Assembly (NCBI RefSeq): GCF_000934465.1
Contig: NZ_JXWY01000142.1
Location: forward strand, 1-43,002
Direction of reading: 5' to 3'
From: Staphylococcus microti
Lineage (GTDB): Bacteria; Bacillota; Bacilli; Staphylococcales; Staphylococcaceae
Length of the DNA stretch: 43,002 nt
How positions within the stretch are numbered: position 1 is the first letter of the stretch; each line of letters opens with the position of its first letter. This document shows, piece after piece, positions 34,815 through 42,904 of the stretch. Made by a program: the position numbers and the translations under genes. Below the pieces are notes generated by a model. The model had not been told where the DNA came from. It saw only the letters and a program-made list of their open reading frames with translations, and searched no databases.

Positions 34815-35063
34815 TTATCGCTCCTCAATTAACGCTATTTTTTGTTGGCGTGTCAGTTGCTTAATGGCATATTCCCGTTTTAGCGCTTCTGACTTCGTAT
34901 CAAAGATTTCGTAATGTTTTAGACGTACCGGCCGTCTTGTTTTTGTATATTTTGCACCTTTGCCTTCGTTGTGCTTATGAATACGTGCTGTTAAATCCGT
35001 CGTATAACCCGTATACAACGAATGATCGACACACTCTACAATATACGTATAATGTTTAGCCAT
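34815..35063 (-). CDS. GIY-YIG domain protein (YazA/UPF0213)
   Basis: An 82-residue protein made of one GIY-YIG nuclease-like domain: YTYIVECVDHSLYTGYT holds the paired tyrosine motifs, with the conserved arginine in LTARIHKHN and a C-terminal helix. Members have been linked to DNA repair, but the role is not settled. The ATG at 35063 lies inside the 3' end of yabB (8-base overlap), and the GTG three codons before sits too close to the SD GAGG. Confidence 0.9.
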   Translation of the reverse strand: MAKHYTYIVECVDHSLYTGYTTDLTARIHKHNEGKGAKYTKTRRPVRLKHYEIFDTKSEALKREYAIKQLTRQQKIALIEER

Positions 35064-35781
35064 AATATACACGCCTCATTTCTGGTGTATACTGATTATC
35101 TTTATCATAAATATAAAATGGCGGAGCGATATGCAAGCCTTGATTGCCACCTTTGCGTGCTTCAACAACAATCGTTTGCGCCTCTTTACCAGGCTTGCTA
35201 TAAATCATATACAACTGCTTTGGCTCCAGTTGATAGCGTCGCATTGACGTCATGACATCTAATAAACGTTCCGCCCTGTGCACCATGACGATACGGCCAC
35301 CTTGCTTTAACGCATGATTTGCAACGCGTAAACAGTCATCTAGCGTACAGTAAATTTCATGGCGGGCGATTTTATGTGCTTCCAATTGATGTTGATGCAC
35401 TTGATTCGCCTTAAAGTATGGCGGGTTACACGTTACCAAGTCAAACTGGGCAGGCTTAAAACGCTGTGGAATCGCATTGATATCCATTTCTTCAATCGTA
35501 ATGCGCTGTGCCAAATCATTAGCCACTACACTTCGTCGTGCCATATCTACAAGTTGGGATTGTATCTCTACGCCTGTGATTTCATTCTGACCTTTATCTG
35601 ATAACAATAGCGGTATAACACCATTCCCTGTACACATATCAAGTATGCGGTCACGCTTGCGGACATTCGTAAAATGCCCCAGTAATAACGCATCCGTTGA
35701 AAAAGAAAAGACCGCATCATTTTGAATAATGCGCAAGTCTTCTTTTAATAAATAATCGAACCTTTCATCTGCTTCTAACAT
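35056..35781 (-). CDS. yabB: tRNA1(Val)-type adenine N6-methyltransferase (YabB)
   Basis: A 241-residue SAM-dependent methyltransferase with the SAM loop ILDMCTGNGVIPLLL and the N6-adenine motif NPPYF in LVTCNPPYFK. The E. coli homologue TrmN6 methylates A37 of tRNA1-Val; the target in Firmicutes is inferred. It lies directly after yabA (14 bases) and overlaps yazA, in the standard yabA-yabB-yazA-rsmI order. Confidence 0.9.
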   Translation of the reverse strand: MLEADERFDYLLKEDLRIIQNDAVFSFSTDALLLGHFTNVRKRDRILDMCTGNGVIPLLLSDKGQNEITGVEIQSQLVDMARRSVVANDLAQRITIEEMDINAIPQRFKPAQFDLVTCNPPYFKANQVHQHQLEAHKIARHEIYCTLDDCLRVANHALKQGGRIVMVHRAERLLDVMTSMRRYQLEPKQLYMIYSKPGKEAQTIVVEARKGGNQGLHIAPPFYIYDKDNQYTPEMRRVYYG

Positions 35782-35795
35782 AACAACCCCACCTG

Positions 35796-36158
35796 TTACA
35801 GCCTATCATTGAGAATATCCATACAGAAAATACAATCTTGTCCATTGCGATGCTTACCAAACACATCGTGACAAATATGGAAACCTTCTCGATAAAGCGT
35901 CGCAAAATATTCTCGGCTTTGTCGCTGTTTCTTTTGAGGCGTTTTCTTCGCTTCTTGAACATGCGGCACACTTTCAACAGGTGTCGCTTCCGGTTCTTGG
36001 TTCATCAACGTTTTCAAATTATCATTCTCTATCTGTAACGCGACATTCTCTTCCACAAGCGCCACCGTCAAAGATTTGAGTTCTTGCATATCTTCATGGA
36101 TGCGATTTACATTATTTTCTAGTTGCATCAAGCGGTTGAAAAGTTCATTTCGATCCAA
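35796..36158 (-). CDS. yabA: Replication initiation control protein YabA
   Basis: A negative regulator of DNA replication initiation that binds DnaA and the DnaN clamp. The 120-residue protein begins with a leucine-rich coiled coil (about residues 1-55), then a variable Pro/Lys linker, and ends in a zinc-binding domain with HxC and CxxC (FHICHDVFGKH, DCIFC). It lies between ricT and yabB, the usual place, near other replication genes (holB, tmk). Confidence 0.95.
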   Translation of the reverse strand: MDRNELFNRLMQLENNVNRIHEDMQELKSLTVALVEENVALQIENDNLKTLMNQEPEATPVESVPHVQEAKKTPQKKQRQSREYFATLYREGFHICHDVFGKHRNGQDCIFCMDILNDRL

Positions 36159-36171
36159 TATGCTTGCCTCC

Positions 36172-36984
36172 TTATTTTAATATCTCTAATTCTTCAATAT
36201 GATATTCCATCAACTGGTCATCACATTCCAGACGTACTTGCATCGTTACGTCGATAATGTTAAGTGCCACCACTTCGCCCATGCCTTCCGGTGTCTCCAC
36301 AGATTCACCGATGTCAGGCATACTCGCACGCGCCGATTCGTAAAAATCATTTTCATATTTCAAACAGCACATCAAACGCCCACATGCACCTGAAATTTTA
36401 GTCGGATTCAACGATAAGTTTTGATCTTTCGCCATTTTAATAGACACTGGCTCAAAGTCACCTAAAAACGTTGCACAGCACAAGGAGCGCCCACATGGAC
36501 CAATGCCCCCTAATAACTTCGCTTCGTCTCGCACCCCAATTTGACGCAACTCAATACGTGTTTTCAACTTTTGTGCTAACATACGCACCAGTTTACGGAA
36601 ATCAATACGCTCGTCAGCTGTAAAATTAAAAATCACTTTCGCACGATCCAACGTATATTCACAGTTAACCAGTCGCATATCTAACGCAAGTGTTTGTACA
36701 AAATCTTTACATAGCGCCAACGCTTCGTCAGCACGTGCTTCATTGTAATGATATGTGTCAATATCAGATTCTGTTGCAACACGCAGAACCGGCTTCAACG
36801 GTAGAACAACATCTGCTTCATGCACCATTTTCGGGGCATACTTCACAACCCCTAGCTCTATCCCACGGTTGGACTCAACAACGACATGCTGTCCTTCTAT
36901 CAAAGTGTGGTCTAATGGCGCATAGTATTCTAATGTATTTGACTTTTCAAAGTATATTCCGACGACAAGATACACACGCGTCAC
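36172..36984 (-). CDS. ricT: PSP1-domain protein RicT (YaaT)
   Basis: The 270-residue protein has the PSP1 domain with a cysteine-rich stretch (GGIGPCGRSLCC, then SGACGRLMCCLKYE) whose cysteines in Bacillus help bind [4Fe-4S] clusters in the RicA-RicF-RicT complex, which promotes RNase Y maturation of mRNAs. The start is GTG, overlapping the holB stop as GTGA, and the SD is within the holB end. It continues the yaaQ-holB-yaaT-yabA order. Confidence 0.94.
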   Translation of the reverse strand: MTRVYLVVGIYFEKSNTLEYYAPLDHTLIEGQHVVVESNRGIELGVVKYAPKMVHEADVVLPLKPVLRVATESDIDTYHYNEARADEALALCKDFVQTLALDMRLVNCEYTLDRAKVIFNFTADERIDFRKLVRMLAQKLKTRIELRQIGVRDEAKLLGGIGPCGRSLCCATFLGDFEPVSIKMAKDQNLSLNPTKISGACGRLMCCLKYENDFYESARASMPDIGESVETPEGMGEVVALNIIDVTMQVRLECDDQLMEYHIEELEILK

Positions 36985-37910
36985 CCTTTCATTTTGATAA
37001 CAATTTGTTCAAATACCAACGCTGGATTCACATTTTGCATCAATTTTTTATGTGCTTCCGTGATGGTTTCAATGATATGCGTCAACTGACGATAACTTAA
37101 CGTCGTTGCAATCGCTTCGTAGTCTTCTTGCAATTCCGTAAATACAATTTTCTCATGCATCCCTACTTTGATATAGAGTAAATCTTGAAAATATGCATTC
37201 ATTGTCGCAAGAACCAATTGCTGTAATTGTCTATTCTTCGCATGTTTCAATAATTCAATCACGCCAATCAATGCCATCTCTCGTTGCTTCACGAGCTTAT
37301 CACACCACTGCAAAATCACTTGTCTTAATGGGGCGAGTTCATACGTTTCAGCCAACTGTGTCGCCACTTCAACTTGTGTCGTATACGCACTCATCAACGC
37401 TGCGATCGGGCGTGTAAAGTCGGCATGATCTACTAAATATGTGACAAAATCAGCACGTTGCATCGGTTTAAAATACACGTGTTGACAGCGTGAATGAATG
37501 GTATCAAGAATTTGTTCCGGCTTCGTAGACAATAAAATCGCTACGGTATTTGCCGGCGGTTCTTCTAAAAACTTCAAGATACTGTTTTCCCCTTGAACCG
37601 TCAGTTTTTCAAAATCTTGAATCACGTACACTTTATAATCACTCTCTATCGGTAATCGATTCATGTGGTGTACCAGTTCTTCAATCTGATCTTTTTTAAT
37701 ATTTGTTTCTTCCGTTCGAACATAATGAAAATCCGGATGGTTGTGCATCTCTACTTTCATACGACACTGTTCATTGTCCTGACATAATATGAGTTGTGCA
37801 AATGCTAACGCCGTTGTCGTCATTGCTTCCGCATCATTACCTTCAAATAAATACGCATGTGATAATTTGCCATTGCGATATGCTGCCGTCAGCCGTTCCA
37901 TCTCCGTCAT
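36981..37910 (-). CDS. holB: DNA polymerase III delta-prime subunit
   Basis: Clamp-loader subunit. The 309-residue protein has the AAA+ fold (SHAYLFEGNDAEAM near the start, DFEKLTVQGENSILKFLEEPP, STKPEQILDTIHSRCQ with the SRC motif). The Walker A is degenerate, as usual for delta-prime. The ATG at 37910 is preferred because it matches the family N-terminus, though the SD AAAGGAGG is 12 bases away; a GTG at 37919 is only three bases from it. It overlaps ricT by four bases. Confidence 0.94.
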   Translation of the reverse strand: MTEMERLTAAYRNGKLSHAYLFEGNDAEAMTTTALAFAQLILCQDNEQCRMKVEMHNHPDFHYVRTEETNIKKDQIEELVHHMNRLPIESDYKVYVIQDFEKLTVQGENSILKFLEEPPANTVAILLSTKPEQILDTIHSRCQHVYFKPMQRADFVTYLVDHADFTRPIAALMSAYTTQVEVATQLAETYELAPLRQVILQWCDKLVKQREMALIGVIELLKHAKNRQLQQLVLATMNAYFQDLLYIKVGMHEKIVFTELQEDYEAIATTLSYRQLTHIIETITEAHKKLMQNVNPALVFEQIVIKMKG

Positions 37911-37977
37911 GTTGTGCACAAACCTCCTTTAAGACATCATCATGTCCCTATAAATCCTGCTTAAATTATATCAAATT

Positions 37978-38030
37978 AAAAAAGGGTGCGACAGGCTGCT
38001 ATCCTAAGACGTGCATACACTGCCACAACC
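37978..38030 (-). terminator. Possible terminator after darA
   Basis: On the minus strand GGTTGTGGCAG can pair, with bulges, with CTGTCGCACCC, followed by TTTTTT. It lies between darA and holB; the bulges make the strength uncertain. Confidence 0.4.
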
Positions 38031-38043
38031 TTCAGTATCATGT

Positions 38044-38379
<336 letters not shown>

Positions 38380-38426
38380 TCACACCTCTTACCCAGTATT
38401 ATATCATATCTTAGTATCAGTCTTGT

Positions 38427-39056
38427 TTAATTTTCCAATGATTTTTTCTCAATTTGTTGTCGAATAACAGCGACCACATCTGTCACAACGTCATCAACCG
38501 CTCTGCTCGCATCAACGACCGTATAACGTTCAGGATGACGTGCAATTAACTGCTGATATCCCGCAACAACACGGTCATGAAACGCATGATCTTCTTTGTC
38601 CAAACGATTCTGTTCACGCTGATTCGCCGCAATACGCTCACGCCCTAACGCTGCTGGAATATCCAAATAAATCGTCATATCAGGATAATGTCCTTCAATT
38701 GCAAAATCATTAATGCGCTCGACACCTTCTACGCCAATATGACGTGCATATCCTTGGTACGCAAGCGAACTATCAATGAAACGATCACATAAGACAATCG
38801 CGCCAGAATCCAATGCTGGCAACACCTTTTGAACAAGATGTTCACGTCGTGCAGCTGCAAATAGCAATGCTTCTGTACGACCATCCATCGCATCACCTTC
38901 TAGCAAAATGTTGCGAATCGCCTCAGCCGTTTCAACACCACCAGGTTCACGTGTTGTTACAACATGATGTGCCTTTTCAAGTTCAGCTGCCGCAGCATGT
39001 AATACTGTTGTTTTACCAGACCCCTCTGGCCCTTCAAACGTAATAAATAATCCCAT
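38427..39056 (-). CDS. tmk: Thymidylate kinase
   Basis: Phosphorylates dTMP to dTDP. The 209-residue protein has the P-loop [11 protein letters not shown], the DR(Y/F) motif in [17 protein letters not shown], and the lid region with basic residues ([11 protein letters not shown]). The ATG at 39056 matches the homologue start; the ATG at 39068 lies inside the end of the decarboxylase gene, so the pair are either coupled or one base apart. It heads the tmk-darA-holB group. Confidence 0.96.
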   Translation of the reverse strand: MGLFITFEGPEGSGKTTVLHAAAAELEKAHHVVTTREPGGVETAEAIRNILLEGDAMDGRTEALLFAAARREHLVQKVLPALDSGAIVLCDRFIDSSLAYQGYARHIGVEGVERINDFAIEGHYPDMTIYLDIPAALGRERIAANQREQNRLDKEDHAFHDRVVAGYQQLIARHPERYTVVDASRAVDDVVTDVVAVIRQQIEKKSLEN

Positions 39057-39057
39057 G

Positions 39058-40401
39058 TTATTCGTCATCCTTCACTTTTATTTTACCTTCCTTGAGACCT
39101 TCAACTCTCAAGTTACTGTGATACCATTGTCCCATTAATTCTATCATAGATGACGTGACTTGTTCGCCCTTCAGCATGCTCGGAATGCCCGGCGGATACA
39201 ACACGAGATGCTGTGCTAACACCTTGCCACACGCTTCTTCAAAAGAAATCCAACGACTCCGTTCCACTTGTGTCGGCACATAGCGTCCTTCCTCTGTATA
39301 TAACTGTTGTTGCAATTCGAGCTCAGTCATCACGTCATTTGGTATATGAATTGCTTTAATACGTGTCATCAACTGTTCAAAAGGATATGTATCTCCTTCA
39401 TGCCATAGCGGTAACACCCATAGCACATGTTGCGTATCCGCTAACTCAACATAGATGCCTTCATCCTCCATACATTGCTGTAACTGATGTCCTGTTAGAG
39501 TCGGATGATACACTAATAATTTCAAAGGATCGTCCATCTCTTTGACACGCAAGCCACTCGATAATACCACATCTATCAATTTGGCACGCCGTTCAAAAAA
39601 GTAGTCACTTTCATATGATGCATAAAAGGCATTGGCCGCCTCTAAACTCGCCATTAACAAATAAGACGGGCTAGACGATTGAAACGTTTGTAGTAAACGG
39701 ATAACCTCATCACGTCTCGGGGCTGCTTTGTGTATAAATAAAACCGAACTCATCGTCAAACTCGGTAGCGTCTTATGAAACGACTGTACAACGAAATCCG
39801 CTCCAGCGTGCAATGCTGATGACGGAAAACCTGTCAGCCCAAAATGTGCCCCATGTGCCTCGTCCACGAGAATCGGACAATTTTGTGCATGAAACTGTCG
39901 GACCGTTTGTGCAATATCAAATGTCTGGCCATAGTAGTTGGGATAGGTAACGACACCCAGCTTACCAGTCAATCGCTGAATCGCCGTTCCATCTGGTTTC
40001 ACATATTGTTGGGTTAACGCATCCGTTGCTGTAGGTAGAATGACTGCTTGTTGCATCCCCAAATCTAACGCATTAAAAACAGACTTATGTACATTGCGTG
40101 CAAGTATTACATCGCCTGTTAACGATTGAAACGCATGAATCACTGCCAATATACCACTCGTCGTACCATTCACGAGATAAAATGCATCATAATCCGGATG
40201 TCGATCTACACCTGCCATACTTTCTTTGAGTACAGCTTCAGGTTGGTGTAAATCATCAAAACCTGTAATCTCCGTCACATCATACTGCGCTTGCACAAAT
40301 GACGTATCCCCAATCGTTCCATTTTTATGACCAGGAACATGTAGAGAGATAGGTTGCTTTTCCTCCCAATTACGCATTTGTTGCCATAACACTTGCGCCA
40401 T
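39058..40401 (-). CDS. Orn/Lys/Arg decarboxylase family PLP enzyme
   Basis: A 447-residue fold-type I PLP enzyme of the basic amino acid decarboxylase class: [12 protein letters not shown] at the start, NGTTSGILA, the aspartate in [12 protein letters not shown] and the PLP lysine at residue 210 in SFHKTLPS. The real substrate (arginine, lysine, ornithine or other) cannot be fixed from sequence. The ATG at 40401 follows GGAGG at eight bases; the open frame to 40527 reaches past the promoter. In staphylococci this gene normally adjoins the rrn operon directly; here the ABC-F gene intervenes. Confidence 0.92.
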   Translation of the reverse strand: MAQVLWQQMRNWEEKQPISLHVPGHKNGTIGDTSFVQAQYDVTEITGFDDLHQPEAVLKESMAGVDRHPDYDAFYLVNGTTSGILAVIHAFQSLTGDVILARNVHKSVFNALDLGMQQAVILPTATDALTQQYVKPDGTAIQRLTGKLGVVTYPNYYGQTFDIAQTVRQFHAQNCPILVDEAHGAHFGLTGFPSSALHAGADFVVQSFHKTLPSLTMSSVLFIHKAAPRRDEVIRLLQTFQSSSPSYLLMASLEAANAFYASYESDYFFERRAKLIDVVLSSGLRVKEMDDPLKLLVYHPTLTGHQLQQCMEDEGIYVELADTQHVLWVLPLWHEGDTYPFEQLMTRIKAIHIPNDVMTELELQQQLYTEEGRYVPTQVERSRWISFEEACGKVLAQHLVLYPPGIPSMLKGEQVTSSMIELMGQWYHSNLRVEGLKEGKIKVKDDE

Positions 40402-40432
40402 CTCCCGCACCTCCATTGATTGTCTTCTGTAT

Positions 40433-40441
40433 ATCATAGCA
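40433..40441 (-). promoter_or_regulatory. Extended -10 promoter candidate for the decarboxylase gene
   Basis: On the minus strand TGCTATGAT fits TGnTATAAT with one mismatch and lies about 32 bases before the decarboxylase ATG. The -35 is poor. It is divergent from the ABC-F promoter. Confidence 0.5.
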
Positions 40442-40468
40442 CAGGCTAAAAAGAATTTTTGGCTATTT

Positions 40469-40497
40469 TTGAAATAATAAGGCATTTTAGATACAAT
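40469..40497 (+). promoter_or_regulatory. Sigma-A promoter of the ABC-F leader transcript
   Basis: TTGAAA and TACAAT on the plus strand are separated by 17 bases. Transcription from about 40503 would give a leader of about 190 bases before the ABC-F ATG. Confidence 0.75.
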
Positions 40498-40527
40498 AGA
40501 AGTAATTCTACTCAAGGAGGTGTCCAT

Positions 40528-40641
40528 ATGTTTCTTATAGCGTTTTGTTGCAGATTTTTACAAATCATTCGCAACAAATTTGCGACTGTTTTTTCAAAAT
40601 TGGTGGAGTCTGTCTTTTTTGAAAAAATAATCATGCTATAA
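40528..40641 (+). CDS. 37-codon leader peptide of the ABC-F gene
   Basis: A short ORF with an excellent SD (AAGGAGG, seven bases before ATG), starting MFLIAFCCRFLQIIRNK and ending FFEKIIML, then a TAA 49 bases before the ABC-F ATG. It is hydrophobic and rich in Phe. Its position, between promoter and hidden SD, matches leader peptides of inducible staphylococcal resistance genes (erm, msr and vga types), where a drug-stalled ribosome alters RNA folding. A terminator-like hairpin lies inside the ORF. The peptide itself resembles nothing I recognise; its function as a sensor is inferred. Confidence 0.7.
   Translation: MFLIAFCCRFLQIIRNKFATVFSKLVESVFFEKIIML
40569..40594 (+). promoter_or_regulatory. 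Terminator-like hairpin inside the leader ORF
   Basis: TCGCAA and TTGCGA form a 6-bp stem with a 5-base loop, followed within three bases by six T. It could act as a transcription attenuator: a ribosome on the leader would cover it. The stem is short, so its strength is uncertain. Confidence 0.5.
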
Positions 40642-40653
40642 GGAACTGACACC

Positions 40654-40693
40654 TTTTGCGCTTCCTTATGGCTACTACGGAGGAAGCAAAATG
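40654..40693 (+). promoter_or_regulatory. Hairpin sequestering the ABC-F Shine-Dalgarno site
   Basis: GCTTCCT (40660-40666) is exactly complementary to AGGAAGC (40681-40687), which includes part of the SD GGAGG (40679-40683). The stem can extend past a 2-base bulge by pairing TTTT (40654-40657) with AAAA up to the A of the start codon. GACACCT just upstream (40648-40654) is also complementary to AGGTGTC in the leader SD region (40518-40524), giving an alternative fold. Confidence 0.65.
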
Positions 40694-42313
40694 AATATAT
40701 TAAATACATCTTCTATTACAAAGCGTTATTTAGATAACGTCCTATTTGATCAAGTAAAGCTCACACTTAATGCTGGAGACATTATCGGTTTAGTCGGTAG
40801 AAATGGCGAGGGTAAAACCACATTACTCAAATTGCTTGCTGGCATTGAAACGCCCTCTTCAGGCACAATCAGTTGGCAGAAAGATATCGCGATTGGCTAT
40901 TTAGACCAATTACCTAATACTGATGCACAGACACTTGTCTACACATACCTCGAATCGGCTTTTAAAAAATTACATCATATCGCACAACAACTTGAATATC
41001 TTACACAGCAGATGGCAAATGATACAGAGCAGTTAGATACCTACATGCAACAATATGGCGCATTACAGTCTTATTATGAAACACATGGTGGTTATGAAAT
41101 AGATGCGAAAATACGCCGCGTTGCACACGGATTGAACATTACACATTTGCTTGATACAATGTGGGGCAAACTATCCGGTGGCGAACGTACAAAGGTCTGT
41201 CTTGCCCAAATATTACTGCAACCTACTGAACTTTTATTATTAGATGAGCCAACCAATCATCTTGATATTAAATCGATTGAGTGGCTTACACAATACATTA
41301 AGCAATATACAGGTGCCGTCGTGATTGTCTCACATGATCGCTACTTTTTAGATGACGTCACAACTCAAATTATTGAAATTGATCAGCAACAACTTCATAC
41401 GTATCATGGCAATTATTCATATTTTGTAGATGAACGAGAAAAGCGCATACTCGCTGAATTCGAAGCTTATAAAACGCAACAAAAGAAAATCAAACAAATG
41501 CAAAAAGCGATTAAACAATTACGTATATGGGCAAGCCAAGCGAAACCACCCAACGCTTCCATGTTCCGACGTGCAAAAAGTATGGAAAAAGCATTAAATC
41601 GCATTAAAACATTGGAAAAACCAACACTAAAACATAAACAAATGCACCTTGATTTGAAAGACAATACTTTAGGTGCAGATAAAGTCATTACAATGCAAGA
41701 TGTTTCCAAAACATATGACACAACATTACTAAAAAACACTGATATGTTAGTACGAAAAAATGAACATGTCGCCATCGTAGGTAACAATGGTATAGGTAAA
41801 TCTACGCTGCTCAAAATGATATTAGGCCATGTAGCGCCAGACGAAGGCACGGTTAAAACGGCCGACCATCTGAAAATTAGTTATCTATCTCAACATATAT
41901 TTAATGACGACACAGATGACACACTACTTGAAACATTTCGCAAAGAAGTCTCTGTAACAGAAGGACAAGCACGTCATATCCTTGCACAATTCATGTTTTA
42001 CGGAGAAGATGTTTTTAAAAGGGTAAAAGATTTGAGTGGTGGTGAAAAAGTTCGTCTACGTTGGGCACAAATAGTAAACAGTGACTACCATATGCTGATA
42101 TTAGATGAACCAACCAACCATTTAGATATTGAAGCGAAAGAAACGATTGAAGACGCATTAGCAGATTATAATGGCACTGTCATTGCTGTCTCACACGACA
42201 GATATTTCTTAAACAAACTGTTCCATACAACCTACTTATTAGAAAATCAAACATTAACAAAATTTTATGGCAACTACGACGATATGAAAAACAGCATTGA
42301 TAAAAAAGAATAA
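40691..42313 (+). CDS. ABC-F ATPase, probable antibiotic-resistance ribosomal protection protein
   Basis: A soluble protein of 540 residues with two ABC ATPase domains and no membrane segments. Domain 1 has Walker A GRNGEGKT (36-43), an inserted arm (about 75-135), LSGGE (161-165), Walker B LLLLDEP (181-187) and H215. A charged linker (about 245-325) is of the kind that reaches toward the peptidyl-transferase centre. Domain 2 has GNNGIGKS (364-371), LSGGE (449-453) and LDEP (471-474). The size resembles Sal(A)/Vga-like proteins that protect ribosomes from lincosamides, streptogramin A and pleuromutilins; a housekeeping ABC-F translation factor is the alternative. The regulatory leader favours resistance. 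It is the only plus-strand protein gene, head-on to the rrn operon. Confidence 0.85.
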   Translation: MNILNTSSITKRYLDNVLFDQVKLTLNAGDIIGLVGRNGEGKTTLLKLLAGIETPSSGTISWQKDIAIGYLDQLPNTDAQTLVYTYLESAFKKLHHIAQQLEYLTQQMANDTEQLDTYMQQYGALQSYYETHGGYEIDAKIRRVAHGLNITHLLDTMWGKLSGGERTKVCLAQILLQPTELLLLDEPTNHLDIKSIEWLTQYIKQYTGAVVIVSHDRYFLDDVTTQIIEIDQQQLHTYHGNYSYFVDEREKRILAEFEAYKTQQKKIKQMQKAIKQLRIWASQAKPPNASMFRRAKSMEKALNRIKTLEKPTLKHKQMHLDLKDNTLGADKVITMQDVSKTYDTTLLKNTDMLVRKNEHVAIVGNNGIGKSTLLKMILGHVAPDEGTVKTADHLKISYLSQHIFNDDTDDTLLETFRKEVSVTEGQARHILAQFMFYGEDVFKRVKDLSGGEKVRLRWAQIVNSDYHMLILDEPTNHLDIEAKETIEDALADYNGTVIAVSHDRYFLNKLFHTTYLLENQTLTKFYGNYDDMKNSIDKKE

Positions 42314-42335
42314 TCCCGTGATAACATTTAAGCGA
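42314..42335 (+). other. Short junction after the ABC-F gene
   Basis: Twenty-two bases between the stop codon and the 120-bp repeat. Nothing seen. Confidence 0.5.
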
Positions 42336-42454
42336 CTGTCCATCTTCTGTGGTGGATAGATAATTAAAAGTACCTAGGTTTATTATAATTTCATATATGT
42401 AAAAATAGCGAGGCATGTCGAAGCGTACAATCTTGATAGGTTGTGCGCTTTTTT
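42336..42454 (+). repeat. 120-bp repeat, copy 2, at the end of the ABC-F transcript
   Basis: Closely matches 20965-21088. It starts just after the ABC-F stop and ends in the terminator hairpin, so the repeat supplies the 3' end of the ABC-F mRNA. Confidence 0.85.
42421..42454 (+). terminator. Terminator of the ABC-F transcript
   Basis: AAGCGTACAATC pairs with GGTTGTGCGCTT (a G-U pair among the matches), with loop TTGATA, followed by six T on the plus strand. Confidence 0.85.
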
Positions 42455-42616
42455 AATACCCACATGTCTTGATGTCTTGATTACTTAATTTCATACGGAT
42501 CCACAAGTAAATCCACTATTTCTGAATTTGCGATGATTCATGATCACATGCGTGTTTCTCAAGTATTTCTTATAAAATTAGATAAAACGCCCGAATCTCT
42601 CGCTTTTGTGTACTAT
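42455..42616. other. Intergenic stretch between converging transcripts
   Basis: No gene with a ribosome-binding site. On the minus strand a short open stretch ends at a stop at 42481-42483 and reads IANSEIVDLLVDPYEIK, which looks like the tail of a real protein; a stop codon in frame follows 18 codons upstream. It may be a gene remnant. Confidence 0.3.
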
Positions 42617-42652
42617 CAAAAAAGGCGAGACAGCTACACAAGCGATCTCACC
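42617..42652 (-). terminator. Second terminator after the rrn operon
   Basis: On the minus strand GGTGAGA pairs with TCTCGCC, followed by TTTTTT. The surrounding sequence resembles 22674-22705. Confidence 0.75.
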
Positions 42653-42674
42653 ACAAAACTTTCTTCTTTAAACG

Positions 42675-42705
42675 CAAAAAAAGAGAAGTCATCATGACCT
42701 CTCTC
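42675..42705 (-). terminator. First terminator after the 5S gene of the rrn operon
   Basis: On the minus strand GAGAGGTCATG pairs with ATGACTTCTC, followed by TTTTTTT, ten bases past the 5S 3' end. Confidence 0.9.
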
Positions 42706-42714
42706 GTTGAATTA

Positions 42715-42828
42715 CCTGGCACCGTCCTACTCTTGCGGAACGTAAGTCCGACTACCATCGGCGCTAAAGAGCTTAACTTCTGTGTTCGGCATGGGAACAG
42801 GTGTGACCTCTTTGCCATAGGCACCAGA
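42715..42828 (-). rRNA. rrf: 5S ribosomal RNA
   Basis: 114 nt on the minus strand, nearly identical to the copy at 839-952, and in the usual place downstream of the 23S gene. No tRNA follows; two terminators end the operon. Confidence 0.96.
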
Positions 42829-42904
42829 TAAAATTGAATGCTGATACATTCAAAACTAGATAGTAAGTATATCTTCTACACAAACAAAAACTTGTGATTT
42901 AAAT

